Below, in pieces: positions 1 to 10,461 of a DNA stretch of 64,000 bases. The notes below the pieces were generated by a model that searched no databases, was not told the DNA's origin, and worked only from the letters and a program-made list of their open reading frames with translations. The stretch is from Gonocerus acuteangulatus (taxonomy: Eukaryota; Arthropoda; Insecta; Hemiptera; Coreidae): the NCBI GenBank assembly GCA_946811695.1, contig OX328124.1, positions 94,705,535-94,769,534 on the forward strand, read 5' to 3'. How positions within the stretch are numbered: position 1 is the stretch's first letter; each line of letters starts with the position of its first letter. A program made the position numbers and the translations under genes.

Positions 1-79
1 TGAAGGGGGTTTCTAATTTATTTTTGATTTTATGGAAGCAGAAAGTAGGTGTAGCATGGCACACCGGGTAACAGCTAGT
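1..79 (-). repeat. Nested interspersed repeat, terminus of the CTAGCTGTTACCC family
   Basis: The stretch ends in GGGTAACAGCTAGT, preceded by a block that includes AGAAAGTAGGTGTAGCATGG. The same block occurs at 43670-43714 and, inverted, at 34572-34620. Here it lies inside a hAT-like element, with the same junction as at 34572. It does not appear to code for protein. The left part is outside the window. Confidence 0.7.
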
Positions 80-263
80 TGGTAATAATGAAATGAATGA
101 GTATTTAAAATACATATTTTCATCATTAATGAGTAAGGTTGCTCTTTGCCTTCACTCCTAATAAATGCCTATTTTAATTACAGTACTGCCTATTTTCACT
201 ATTTCAAGTGCCTTTTTGCCTGCCTATTTCACCCAAAAATAAATGCCTAACTTCCGGGCTCTA
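80..263 (-). mobile_element. hAT-like element, right arm (truncated by window edge)
   Basis: The stretch ends in CCGGGCTCTA at 263, the inverted form of the TAGAGCCCGG that opens the complete element at 34388. The subterminal part is rich in repeated TGCCTATTTT-type words, which match the AAAATAGGCA words in the other copy. Such subterminal repeats are usual transposase binding sites in hAT elements. The other end and the first target duplication are outside the window. Confidence 0.75.
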
Positions 264-2296
264 CTAGAAATTTGCCTGTACCGTTAGAGATGTGTATTTA
301 TTAGGCTTTCGATTGATCCCCGTCCAATTACCACAATTTCGCGTAACCGTTTTCGATATAATTAAGTAAACAATCGAATATTCCAAAACTGCATATGTAA
401 AGGTGTCAAATATCTTTACCATCTTTACTCTAACGAAATTGTATTTATTTCAGTTTTGATAAATGTGGAGCACATAAAAATTCAACAATTTGCGCTCCAA
501 AACAGTAATCTAGTATTACCAATTTCTTCTAAAATAGAAAATGGTGTTTTTCTTCAGTGATTGCATTTATTAAAATATAAATAAAAAGGGTGTCCGGAAG
601 ACTACGAACGCAAAGCCGGAAACGTTCTTAGTCCGACTTTAATCGAAAAACAGCGAATTATGCTGGTTAACGAATTTGACATTATTTGTGGTTGATGTAA
701 TTGGGCTAAAGCGAGCCCATAAGCAGGGTTTCCTAAACAGGAAACAACCTAATAATAAATTAAAGTCATATAGATTTATTTTATAGCATACCAATTATCT
801 ACTTCATTTTAGTTCATGGATTTTGGACATTACGTTTTAGTGAGATAAGAATCTTTGTTTATATGAGTATCCCAGTGAGATGAAGGATCTGGAATGGAGT
901 AGCAGGTGTTGCGGAACCCTGGATCTTCTCCCACGACTTTCGCCGGACCGGTGGGAGCTACTGGGCCGGGCTTATGCAAACTGATTGCTACTCCTGCATT
1001 CCAACAACTTGTTGCTACATTCGGACAGCCATCAATTTCTGCATGCTTAGGCCTGCTCTACAATTCCTCGAAAGAGAGTAAATTATGTCTCAGCTGACAG
1101 CTTACATGACAACACAATGAACACAAAATGGCACTCTGCTGTAAATGCAGCAGAAATGATTTGGTATGCCTAAATGGCGGAGAGCTCCACCGAACTTACC
1201 ACAATGCTTTCAGATTGGGCAATCACCGAAAAAATAGCCAATAAATGCCTTAAAACTACAGGTCAAACAAGACGCATGAGAAACGAACTTCCGTCTTACG
1301 GGGCCGGCAAAAACTAAATTCAGGCTCCAAGAAAGATTATTTTATTAAGTTCACTATCTTGATGTCAAATATAAAATATGGAGCTTAATAGACTACGAAA
1401 AAAGATTTAGTGGGGTTCATGATAGCTAACAAGACGAAGAAGTCACAGACTATAGTTAAATGACTTGGAGGAGGATTTGGGTCAACTCCGGAACTCGGGA
1501 GCATGGTCAAGAAATTTCAACATATCCAGATGAATGGTCAGAGATGGTGGCAAAGGACTGTAGCGTCCGATTGTATGTTAGTCAATTTTTGCTATGTGGT
1601 ACGATAGATATATAAAAAAACAAAAATAAAAAGGTTTCAACAAACAATTTAATTCTAATGGCCAAATGACACTAATTGTAATAAAGCTGTGTCAGATCCA
1701 CAATTTGGTAAGTAATCCTTTATCAATTATTTATTTACAGGACGCATACCGAGAAGAAACTCGCAGAACTAAAACTAACATATTATAGAATGTAATTCAA
1801 GCAAGTTTTGTCTTAATGCACAGCAACAATTCGTAATTTCTACAAAAAATAATTGAAATCTTAGGGAACTGAGAACGATACGACAAATAAATTATATGAA
1901 TATCTGGAAAAGATCATCGCATTTTACATGGAAGCCGCAGAAAAGGCTAATGAGAGTATAATTTTGATAAATGTTTTTAGAGTGGAGGAATGCGATAAAG
2001 GACAAGGCCGACTAGGTTTTTCCAGGGACATTGGTGAGCTAACACCTGTAATCATGGCGACAAAGCACAGGATAGGCGAATCTTTAACTATTTACATCCG
2101 ACAAAAATATATAATTTAAGTCATTTTCAATTTTTTGATATTCCAAATTGCTGAGGAATGTGCTGAAGTAACGAATACAATAAATATGAAAATATTACTT
2201 CATATATTCTACATATTGTAAGTAGAATACATGAGGAAAAGGTTGGAAATTCTATGTAAACTAACAGTTAACAACGGAAAAATTACACTTAATGGA
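264..2296. other. No recognised gene or element
   Basis: This is about 2 kb of mostly AT-rich sequence. A more GC-rich patch at 890-1200 and open frames of about 63 codons at 906-1097 and 1928-2119 show no domain I know. A patch at 1455-1575 reads open for about 25 codons on the plus strand but then meets stops. Confidence 0.5.
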
Positions 2297-2559
2297 CATA
2301 TCGTCCCTACCATGTCCAACTATTGAATATGAAAAATCTCGTATTTCAAATTCAAGACTTTGCTCTTAGATTGTGGATGATACGACTTTTCGCAAATTGT
2401 TGCAAGTCTAACCCCTTTAGAATAGCAGGAAATGCCTTAAATAAAGTATCGAATACGACCAGTTTTCAATATATTACTTCCACAATGTATCGAATATGTT
2501 CATTCGCTAGTTTGCACCGAATTTCATATTCGATAGTTCGATATGGTAGGGACGATATG
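2297..2559. mobile_element. MITE with about 38 bp terminal inverted repeats
   Basis: The left end begins CATATCGTCCCTACCAT and the right end finishes with its reverse complement, ATGGTAGGGACGATATG. The inverted similarity continues inward through an ACTAT(T/C)GAATATGAAA block. The element is 263 bp and has no plausible coding capacity. A TA duplication just inside the outer bases would fit a Tc1/mariner relation, but the exact boundary is ambiguous. Confidence 0.7.
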
Positions 2560-2592
2560 GCTATCTGAAATAAGTTAATAGCACTACAATAA

Positions 2593-5082
2593 CACAGGTC
2601 TACAAAAATAATCTTTCTGAAATTTGATTTGATGATTTTGGTCAATCTCTATGCTCCTTGGCGTGCTGAAGCCGAACATGAGGTCAGTCCCTCTCTATCA
2701 CGTAAGGAAATTGTTCAATCTCAAGTAAGGGCAGAGGTACTACCATTAAAAGAAAACAGAATTGGCGAATAAAAGTTTTCATTTATTTCCATGATCTTTT
2801 AGTTATTTCAATGTTGTTTACTGTACAAAATACATAAATGTGTAGAAATAACAGCTTCAGAATTAACAGTGGCATATTTAGTTATTATTTTTATGAAAAC
2901 GTATTTTTTTCTCTTGAAAATTTCTCCGTGTTCGTTTCCGGCTATAGGACTCTTCAGATGATTCACGCTGCAGCATCCAACAATAGTCAGCCATCATGTT
3001 TACGTTCCATTTGCCCTGATACCTACGTTCCATTTCCTGGATGTCCTGATGGAACCTTTTCCCTTGTTCTTCACTTACTTCCCCTAAGTTTTCCGGAAAA
3101 TAGTCCACATGCGAATGTAAGAAGTGAACCTTCAAACTCATGTTGCAACCTTGTAATTGAAATGCCTTCAACATGCGTTCCACGATACTTCTGTAGTTGG
3201 GATCCTTCACGTTACCAAGGAACTTCTCAACAACATCTTTAAAAGAATTCCAAGCTTCCTTCTCCTTCTCATTCATGGTCTAAGTGAAATTTGGATCTGT
3301 GAAAAGTTTCCGAATATCTGGGCCTACAAAGATCCCCTCTTTTAGCTTTGCATCACTTAATCGTGGGAACTTGGAGCATAAGTACTTAAAACATTCACCT
3401 TCTTTATTGAGAGACTTTACGAATTGTTTTATCAGCCCTAGCTTTAGAGTAGAGGAGGTAGCAGGATTTTGTCAGAAGGAACCAAACTTCTCCTAATTAC
3501 ATTTTTTTGGCCTGGCGACAGAGCTCCTCGTGATGGCCAGTCTTTGTTGTTCCAATGGGAATTTCTGTCTCGGCTATCCCATAAACATAAAAAACAAGGG
3601 AACTTGGTGTACCCCGATTGCTGACCTAAGAGCATAGTAAGTACTTTCAAGTCTCCACATATCAACCAGTTATGCTCATTATAATGAATTCGTTCGAGAA
3701 CTAATGACAAATTTTCGTATGTTTCTTTTAAATGTACCGAATGGCCAACTGGAACTGAAGCATAAGTATTGCCATTGTGCAACAAAACAGCCTTTAGACT
3801 TCGCTTTGATGAGTCTATGAATAGACGCCAATGAATCGGGTCATATTGTATACCAAATTGACCCATCAGACCAAGAATGTCTTTGCAATAAATAAGATTC
3901 TCATCCAGAGCAAAGTAAGGAACAAAAACTGCTTCACGGTGTCGATACCATGAAAAAGAAGTGCCTGGCTGTAATAAATTTTTGTTTTTAAGACGGGAGC
4001 CAAGTAACTGAGCTGCATCTTTTGGAAGTCCAAGATCTCTCACTAAGTCGTTCAACTCCTGTTGAGAAATAAGCTGAGGTTCATCTTCTGAACTGCTTGC
4101 TTTGAACTCACTGTGTACTTCATCGCTCTCCGACATACAGTCTTCTCTATTAGCTTCCCTATCTATACTGCCCAAGTCACGAGGGGGCTGAGGAACTGTC
4201 AATCCAGGACCGTGTGGTACCGGACGACTAGCAGATTCTACATTAGGGTAGTTAATGAGCTTATGATTTTTGGAATTATAGCCTTGAACATGACAATTAC
4301 AAAAGTAACAGTCATTAACGTGTTTTTTTTGCTCCCTCCACATCATTGGGATAGCAAATCCGAAAGATTTTAACTCTCCTTTGTACCATAAGCGAAGTTT
4401 TTCTACGCAGCTATGGCATACTTTGTGAGGAGCCCACACTTTATCTTGACCTCCTATTCTCAAGCCAAAATATGCATAATATACATTTTTGACAAAACCT
4501 GTTTTATTTCGTTGGTATTTCTTAACTGTGTACTCACCACAGATAAAACAGAAGTAGTCTGGACTGGTAACACAACGACGATGAGACATTTTGTCTAAAT
4601 GCACTTTCAAACCTTAAAATACGTTCTTAATCACTTTGACACAACTAAGAGACCTCAGTGAATGTGTTCACTTCAGTTGATACTACTGAACTGAGAGAAT
4701 GAACAGAAATTTAGCTCCAAGTTCCTGATACAACAGGTTCAATCTCGTTTAGCTTCAGACGGTGACATCTGAGACCAAACAAGTACGTTCCTGTCTGAAC
4801 AGGTCGTGCCTAGACACCCTCAGGCCTACAACATCTACTGAGGGAGTCATTGCCTACACCACCTAGTGAAAGATGTCTGTTTATAAAAAGAGAAATCGTT
4901 TGGAAAAAAAAAAAACTACTTCTTACCAAATTTATGTGTATAGCAGGTATATTATGTTCTATGGATTTGAAAAAAATCTGTACGTGATAGAGAAAAACGG
5001 ACTTCATTCTCGGCCTCAGCACACCGAGAAACACAGAGATTAGCCAAAATCATCAAATCAAATTTTAGGTTGTAGACCTGTG
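2593..5082. mobile_element. TIR DNA transposon of unclassified type, 2.5 kb, carrying a broken transposase-like gene
   Basis: The ends form imperfect inverted repeats of about 110 bp. Left 2593-2710 pairs with right 4970-5082; both open with CACAGGTCTACAA and share AAATTTGATTTGATGATTTT further in. TAA lies directly outside each end (2590-2592 and 5083-5085), which fits a 3 bp target duplication. The single gene inside, on the minus strand, is described separately. A one-gene element with long inverted repeats fits an autonomous cut-and-paste transposon that has since died. I cannot place it in a named superfamily. Confidence 0.8.
2878..4610 (-). pseudogene. RNase-H-like transposase-family gene, broken by one frameshift and one stop
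   Basis: Two open parts, 4610-3444 (388 codons) and 3276-2878 (132 codons), are joined by a readable bridge at about 3281-3455. A one-base loss near 3450 shifts the frame, and a TAG at 3280-3282 sits just before the second part. Intact length would be about 575 residues. Near the N-terminus is a zinc-binding-like cluster: C21, C24, H61, C64, C67, then C100, C103, C105. An acidic low-complexity linker spans about 145-177. The rest resembles an RNase-H fold: an Asp in FIDSSKRSLK (265), an Asp in CGDLK (319), a CxxC pair at 338/341, and a Glu candidate in SEEQGKRFHQDI of the last part. The start may be Met8, as MSHRRC looks like the natural N-terminus. I recall close relatives as uncharacterised multi-copy proteins in arthropods. 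The transposase role is inferred from the flanking inverted repeats and the motif layout. Confidence 0.8.
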
Positions 5083-5157
5083 TAATCGAAACTTCTTAAG
5101 TATTTAACACAAAGAACTAATGCAATTTTTTACATGAAAAGAAACCTTTTTATTGCC

Positions 5158-5160
<3 letters not shown>

Positions 5161-5221
<61 letters not shown>
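5161..5221. repeat. Poly(A) tract, 61 bp
   Basis: This is an uninterrupted run of A directly next to the 3' side of the minus-strand SINE at 5222-5553. Read on the SINE strand it is a T run, which is unusual for a SINE tail. The tract may therefore belong to the target site. Confidence 0.95.
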
Positions 5222-5223
<2 letters not shown>

Positions 5224-5553
5224 GTCAGTCCCATAACAGGCCGCGAGGGCCCTGAGGGGCGGATACTATAGAGGTATCTGATTCATGACCAAACGGCACA
5301 GAAGGGAGGTAGTGTGGTCAGACTATGCTCCGACCGCCTGATTTTCCCCTTGCTGCTTCGACTACTAGGGGGATTACCAAGGTACCCATTAATAAATTAA
5401 TTAAAGGCTGGGTTGGCCTAGGGAGGCCGAATTCAACCCATGAACGAAGACACGAGAGGAAAAAATCTTTAGTGCTTGCTCGGGATTTGAACACAGGGCC
5501 TCCAGCATATTAGTCCAGTGCTCTTACCACTGAGCTAATCTCGCCCCCTCAAA
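5222..5553 (-). mobile_element. tRNA-headed SINE, family B, longest copy
   Basis: On the minus strand the head starts near 5551 with a tRNA-like region. The A box is TTAGCTCAGTGGTAAGAGC and the B box is TGTTCAAATCC, at the usual tRNA spacing. The body of about 250 bp carries words shared with three other copies here: the segments around 25140-25330, 26120-26332 and 30690-30875. No target duplication was found with confidence. Confidence 0.8.
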
Positions 5554-6646
5554 ACCCTAAATAAATGAATATTTGAATGGGTAATGCATATATTAAAGTT
5601 ACAGGAGTTCCCAAAAACTCTTTAAGATATTTTAACATTATTTATATATTAACAAACGATTACAAGTAACTTTAAATAAGAACTCCGTTTTTGTCTATTT
5701 TTTTTATAATTATTAGTACAGCTCCTTGAAAATTATAAGAAAATATCACAAAAGCAGTGTAACGAATGAGACCGCGCAACTTACAAAGAGGCATAGAAAA
5801 ATAAATCTTAGACAAGAAAGCAACAAAAACAAGACTCTTGTTGGATGGTTTATTTTCATACATATGTATATTATTATTGCATATTTTAAAGGATTGATGA
5901 TTGATATTGTACGTGTGGGAGTCGACGGGGCTTTCATGGGATTATCCTGACCTCGTCGTTCTGCCAACTTTGGTAGGAGTGGCTTTTTATGTTGACTATA
6001 TATTGTATCTTGCAGCATTGTGACCAGAGCCACAGTTCAAGGACTTCGGCCATTTTTTTTTTCTTTTATATAATTTTTTTTATTTTATTATTATAATACG
6101 ATTTTAATAACTTCCTTTGTGCAGATAATCCAATAGTTTTTCCATTCTACTTAACAAGGCAATGTAAATCATTTAAGCAGGAGGGAGGCGTCACCTAAGA
6201 CAATCGAAGAGAGTTAAATGGCCTTGGTTGACTCCGAACAATCGATCTTGGAACGTTCCTTTTGAACGAACTAAATAAAGAACGACATCAATTTGTGCCT
6301 TGGCGATTTATTGCTCCTGGAGGATCAAGGTTAAGGTGTGATTGGTGTTGGTCTTTTTATAAAGAGATAATTTAATACTAATCTAATGGTCTGTTGGTCT
6401 GCTCTTGAAAAAAGGTCTTTAAAGATATTCCAATGCATATCTACATACACCTACGGGCGCATGTATTTATTTTAAATTCGGCAGTAACTTAGCTTGGCAT
6501 CTCTCAATTATTTTCGTAATATAATTACAAAACGTTTAATCATCGTGTGCCTCTTAAAATGATGCAGAAATGTTAGTTTCTTTATCATGGAACTTTGAAT
6601 AACAAAATTTGTTATTCATTGATACTAACAAACAAAATTTGTTATT
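5554..6646. other. No recognised gene
   Basis: AT-rich sequence with short open frames only (longest about 95 codons at 5746-6033 on the minus strand, hydrophobic and without a known domain). No element ends were seen. Confidence 0.5.
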
Positions 6647-6691
6647 GATACTAACTCCTTCAATCATTTAATGATTGAAGGAGTTAGTATC
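6647..6691. repeat. Perfect 45 bp palindrome
   Basis: Arms of 22 bp begin GATACTAACTCCTTCAATCA and are separated by one base. Just upstream, an AACAAAATTTGTTATT word is repeated twice (6600 and 6630). The function is unknown; it may be a fold-back mutation product. Confidence 0.9.
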
Positions 6692-6771
6692 ACAGCAAAA
6701 TTGGCCCATATGGACGAAGGGTTTCCTCCAGATACAAATTACTAAGACCATATTTTCGTCCTATGCAATAA

Positions 6772-6788
6772 CCCCCCCCCCCCCCCCC
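6772..6788. repeat. Poly(C) tract, 17 bp
   Basis: This is an uninterrupted C run in otherwise AT-rich sequence. Such a run can form G-quadruplex or i-motif structures, but nothing nearby suggests a role. Confidence 0.9.
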
Positions 6789-6956
6789 TACGTAATGATC
6801 TAAAAAACACTTGTATTGAAAATAAGCAAGAACGATCCATCGGAAATAAGGGTTTACTCCGAAGCCAAATTATTGTCCCTTGAAACGAAATCCGTTACAA
6901 ATTACGTCAAAGTAATGAAAAAAAAATCGTATGTAAAAATAAGAAAACCTGTCTTA

Positions 6957-7394
6957 GGGTGCGTTTACACCTGATAGTTATTTCAGGAAATTTATGTCAG
7001 ACAGAAATTGCGACTAGTGTAAACCATGAGCAATTTATGTCTGAGATATATATTTCTATCCCGAGCAATAAGTGTCGACACTTCTATACCGTCAGGTGAA
7101 TACGCTGATTATAAAGAGAGAAATAAATGTCAGACAGAAATATCTTGGTTTCTAGCTATATTGCCGAAACTTCTATACCAAGCAGAATGGACTAGACAGG
7201 ACATATATGTCTGAGTGTAAACAGGCCGGACACTTATTGCAAAGCGAGAACTGTCCTATACATATCCATGACATAAATGTCTAGCTATTTCTGTCCGTAT
7301 GTAAAGTTGCAAGAGAATATCTATCCGACACTTATATCGCGACGTATATCGAGACATATATTTCCTGCCAGAAATATCAAGTGTAAACGCACCC
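6957..7394. mobile_element. PIF/Harbinger-type MITE, 438 bp
   Basis: The left end GGGTGCGTTTACACCTGATA and the inverted right end GGGTGCGTTTACACTTGATA differ at one position in 20. TTA flanks both ends (6954-6956 and 7395-7397), the TWA target duplication typical of PIF/Harbinger elements. Variants of the internal word GACATAAATGTCT recur on both strands, so much of the element can fold back on itself. Short open frames inside are not genes. Confidence 0.88.
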
Positions 7395-7397
7395 TTA

Positions 7398-8112
7398 GGC
7401 GTAGGGGATTACTCTGGAAGCAAATAAGTAATTTGCTTGTAACAAAAGCAATTTTTGCTTCATTGCATATACGTACATCTTACCCTGGCTGTGTGTCGGG
7501 ATGATTTCTAGATGAGGATTGAGGGTTTATTATGGAACCAACAACTAATTATCTTTTTTTTTCTAATATTTTAGGTCTACGGTAGTTGAATTCTAGGGTC
7601 CATGGTGACTTCTATTTGGAAAAGCATATTTTTCAAAAAATGTGACGTGAACTAACAAACACGAATGTGCTTACTTATGCAGTTCCTGCTTAATAGACAT
7701 TTTTTTCTTTAAAATTCTTTAAGAATTCAGAATATAATTCGTTCATCATAAAACATTTAAATATGATGTTTAAGAGGGTAGAAAAATAAATATACAGTCT
7801 GTTTAACTTCAGTTAAAAAGCATGTGCCAAGAATAGAAGCTCCAAGCAGTTTTAAAACTTAAGTTGGTAATATAAATGTATCATTCATACTATAATGTTC
7901 TTTCTTTCATTATTTCTGTATATGAATTAGTATTAACTCTGTTCTATTTATTTTACAGTCCTGTAATAAAACTAATATAATATAACTAACTATAAAAATA
8001 AAACACATTGTCTTATAAGAAATGTAGTTTTATTAAGATTCCATAACCGTACCCTATCTAAATCTACCTTCGTAAATTTAATAAGTATACCCACGCAAAA
8101 TGTTTCGAAAAC
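7398..8112. other. No recognised feature
   Basis: AT-rich sequence without convincing open frames, inverted ends or tandem units. Confidence 0.5.
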
Positions 8113-8121
8113 AAATCAGTG

Positions 8122-8253
8122 GGGTCTCCCGTGGTCTAATGGCTAGCGCCTTGGATTCATAAGCGGGAGATGGTGGGTTCAATTCCCGACCACCGGTAAA
8201 ATTCCTCGCTGCACCCTGGATGTCGGCGTTAATGACCTAGATGTAGATGCGCC

Positions 8254-8298
<45 letters not shown>
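8122..8298 (+). mobile_element. tRNA-headed SINE, family A, with target duplication
   Basis: The tRNA-like head has an A box around GGTCTAATGGCTAGCGCC and a B box GGGTTCAATTCCC. The tail carries GGCGTTAATGACCTAGATG and GATGCGCCGTT, and it ends in a run of A. AAATCAGTG flanks both sides (8113-8121 and 8299-8307), the mark of LINE-driven retroposition. Compared with the copy at 9919 it lacks about 37 bp after the B box. Confidence 0.9.

Positions 8299-8301
<3 letters not shown>
8257..8301. repeat. Poly(A) tail of the SINE, about 45 bp
   Basis: An uninterrupted A run closes the family A SINE and runs into its right target duplication. Confidence 0.9.
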
Positions 8302-8304
<3 letters not shown>

Positions 8305-8307
8305 GTG

Positions 8308-9512
8308 TCCCGGAAAATTTGTAGTGCCCCAGCCACATGGAATTTCATTGTCAAAAACCATAAAGTCAGGAGTATTTATTGCACTTGCTTGAAAAGTAGA
8401 GCAGCCTGTACAGAAACAAATCCAGAAATGACTGAGCATTTCAGGAAAAAAAAAAGGAAAAGGAGCAATAAAAATAAATCTTGGAAAACTATTGTTCATA
8501 CCAGCATTTGAAAGAATATTGATGTTATGATGGGTATAATATATTACATTGCAATGATAGAATAGGAGGCAATGGAGAATAGAATAAAAGTACAGATGGT
8601 TCTTTATTGGATTCCCGCCAGGTGTGGGTGTGAATTTTATAACTCTAGAATGAACGAGAGATCTTAAAGAAAATAAGAAAAAGGCCGACGAAGGCTTACT
8701 ACGAAGTTCCCCCACGCATTCTATAATCTGCATGCCATTCAGGAATGGGGAGTGTGTTTACATCCTTAAAGAGATTTTCTTGAAATACTTACCTATTTCC
8801 AGAATCCTTGGATTGAATCTCATAAAAGTGAATGTTTATGGATTCACGAGAATAGAAACGAATGATGGGCGTTTCAGGGATAGTCGCAATAATTCAGAGA
8901 TTTTAGCATCTTTCAAACCGCACCACATGGAATGAAATGACGAAAAATGAAAATAAAATTGTAGAAATAACGATTGCACCAGTAAATAACAAGTTTTAAT
9001 GCTTATTCCTTTTATTTTACCTTGAAAATTCTAGAAAACGGAATATGTTGATAGTCTCTTGCTTAATCAAATATTTCTCTTTTGGAAAAAGAGACCATCT
9101 TTCATTTCCCTAAAATTTATTTATAAATTCGCAATATTATTGACACAATAAAGCAGTTGCTACCTCTTCAGGTACACAATATAAAACATTTGTAAAAACT
9201 GATTATTTAATACCATAACTTGATTTAAATATATAATTAATGTATTTTTTTAGAAAATAAAAACAATAAAAATTTAGATAAAAAAAAGGATCCTTGCTTG
9301 GGGCTAAGTCACTAAAAACGTTTGCCGATTAAAAAAAAAAAGTCAACATTTGTGGCCTTGTTTGTCATTATGAAGTACAATTTCCTCCTTCCAGCAATTG
9401 AACCATGCAATCCAAAAACCATTTCTAAATTGAGTTTTCTATTAAAATGAATTTCTTAAACAAAGATCTATTTTTATCTAGTATGAGAGATATTGAAGGA
9501 CAAACATTTTGT
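8308..9512. other. No recognised gene
   Basis: A 143-codon minus-strand open frame (8302-8733) overlaps the SINE edge and lacks any domain I know; I treat it as chance. The rest is AT-rich without repeat structure that I can see. Confidence 0.45.
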
Positions 9513-9902
9513 ACAGTGCAAGAAAAATACATCTCACGCACATGAACAATTCTTGCACTGTATTTCCCAGTATAATCCTCCGTATTATTTTAGGATTAAA
9601 ACAGTTTTCGTGTGTTTTTTGCTAGTTATAAACAAAAAGTATACAGTGCAAGAACCATACATCTCACGCACATGAACAATTCTTCCACTGTATTTCCCAG
9701 TATAATCCTCCGTATTATTTTAGGATTAAAACAGTTTTCAAGTGTTTTTTGCTAGTTATAAACAAAAAGTATACAGTGCAAGAACCATACATCTCACGCA
9801 CATGAACAATTCTTCCACTGTATTTCCCAGTATAATCCTCCGTATTATTTTAGGATTAAAACAGTTTTCGTGTGTTTTTTGCTAGTTAATAAGAACAAGT
9901 AT
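9513..9902. repeat. Tandem array, three copies of a 130 bp unit
   Basis: Units start at 9513, 9643 and 9773, each opening ACAGTGCAAGAA. Copies differ at only a few bases. In the first unit ACAGTGCAAGAA pairs perfectly with TTCTTGCACTGT about 37 bp downstream; in the later units one base breaks the match. The array stops shortly before the SINE at 9919. Confidence 0.93.
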
Positions 9903-9918
9903 GTATTAATGCCTGTTT

Positions 9919-10104
9919 TCTACCGTGGTCTAGTGGCTAGCGCCTTGGATTCATAAGCGGGAGATAGTGGGTTCGATTCCCACCGGCGGCAGGGATTTTC
10001 TCATCCCACGAATCGTTGGGAAAATTCCTCGCTGCACCCTGAATGTCGGCGCTAATGGCCTGGATGTAGATGCGCCGTTAAAAAAAAATTTCAAAAAAAA
10101 AAAA
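9919..10104 (+). mobile_element. tRNA-headed SINE, family A, full copy
   Basis: The A box lies in TGGTCTAGTGGCTAGCGCC and the B box is GGGTTCGATTCCC. The tail carries CGGCGCTAATGGCCTGGATG and GATGCGCCGTT, then an A-rich end. The target duplication is TAATGCCTGTTT (9907-9918) against TAATACCTGTTT (10105-10116), one mismatch. Compared with 8122 it keeps about 37 extra bases after the B box. Confidence 0.9.
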
Positions 10105-10380
10105 TAATACCTGTTTGTTAATTTATATATAGTTTAGTAATTAGTGATAATAAAATTTAGTTGTGCCAAAACCATTTATCTCCAAAAAAAATTAAACCTC
10201 CCTACCTGCCCAAGAAATGTTTCTTTTTTTTTTTTTGTTTTTTTTTAGCGCGGTTCCTCCCTCCCCCATAGGGAGGAACCCCGCTTATAGGGTTGATACA
10301 ATGAAACAATCCGGAAGTGCCGACTAGAAAATTTCGCGTTTCAGAACCCCTAGAGACCGAAAATAACGGTGGTTCAAATT

Positions 10381-10383
<3 letters not shown>

Positions 10384-10457
<74 letters not shown>
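10384..10457. repeat. (TA)n microsatellite within R copy 1
   Basis: About 37 uninterrupted TA units follow TTCAAATTTG, a position held by a (TA)n tract in R copy 2 and by only a short TATATATG seed in copy 3. Confidence 0.95.

Positions 10458-10461
<4 letters not shown>

Noticed and set aside
2838..3242. 134-codon plus-strand frame
   Set aside because: It is the shadow of the transposase-like gene on the minus strand.
8122..8210. Functional tRNA gene
   Set aside because: A and B boxes are present but the arms do not pair into a full cloverleaf and a SINE body follows.
8302..8733. 143-codon minus-strand frame
   Set aside because: It has no domain, contains runs of Phe and Pro from low-complexity DNA, and overlaps a SINE edge.
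9513..9902. CRISPR array
   Set aside because: Three 130 bp tandem units in a eukaryotic genome with no spacers between repeats.
10246..10290. Certain Helitron 3' end
   Set aside because: The hairpin and CTAA fit, but the hairpin is only three bases from CTAA and the next base is A rather than T in all copies, so I left the class open.
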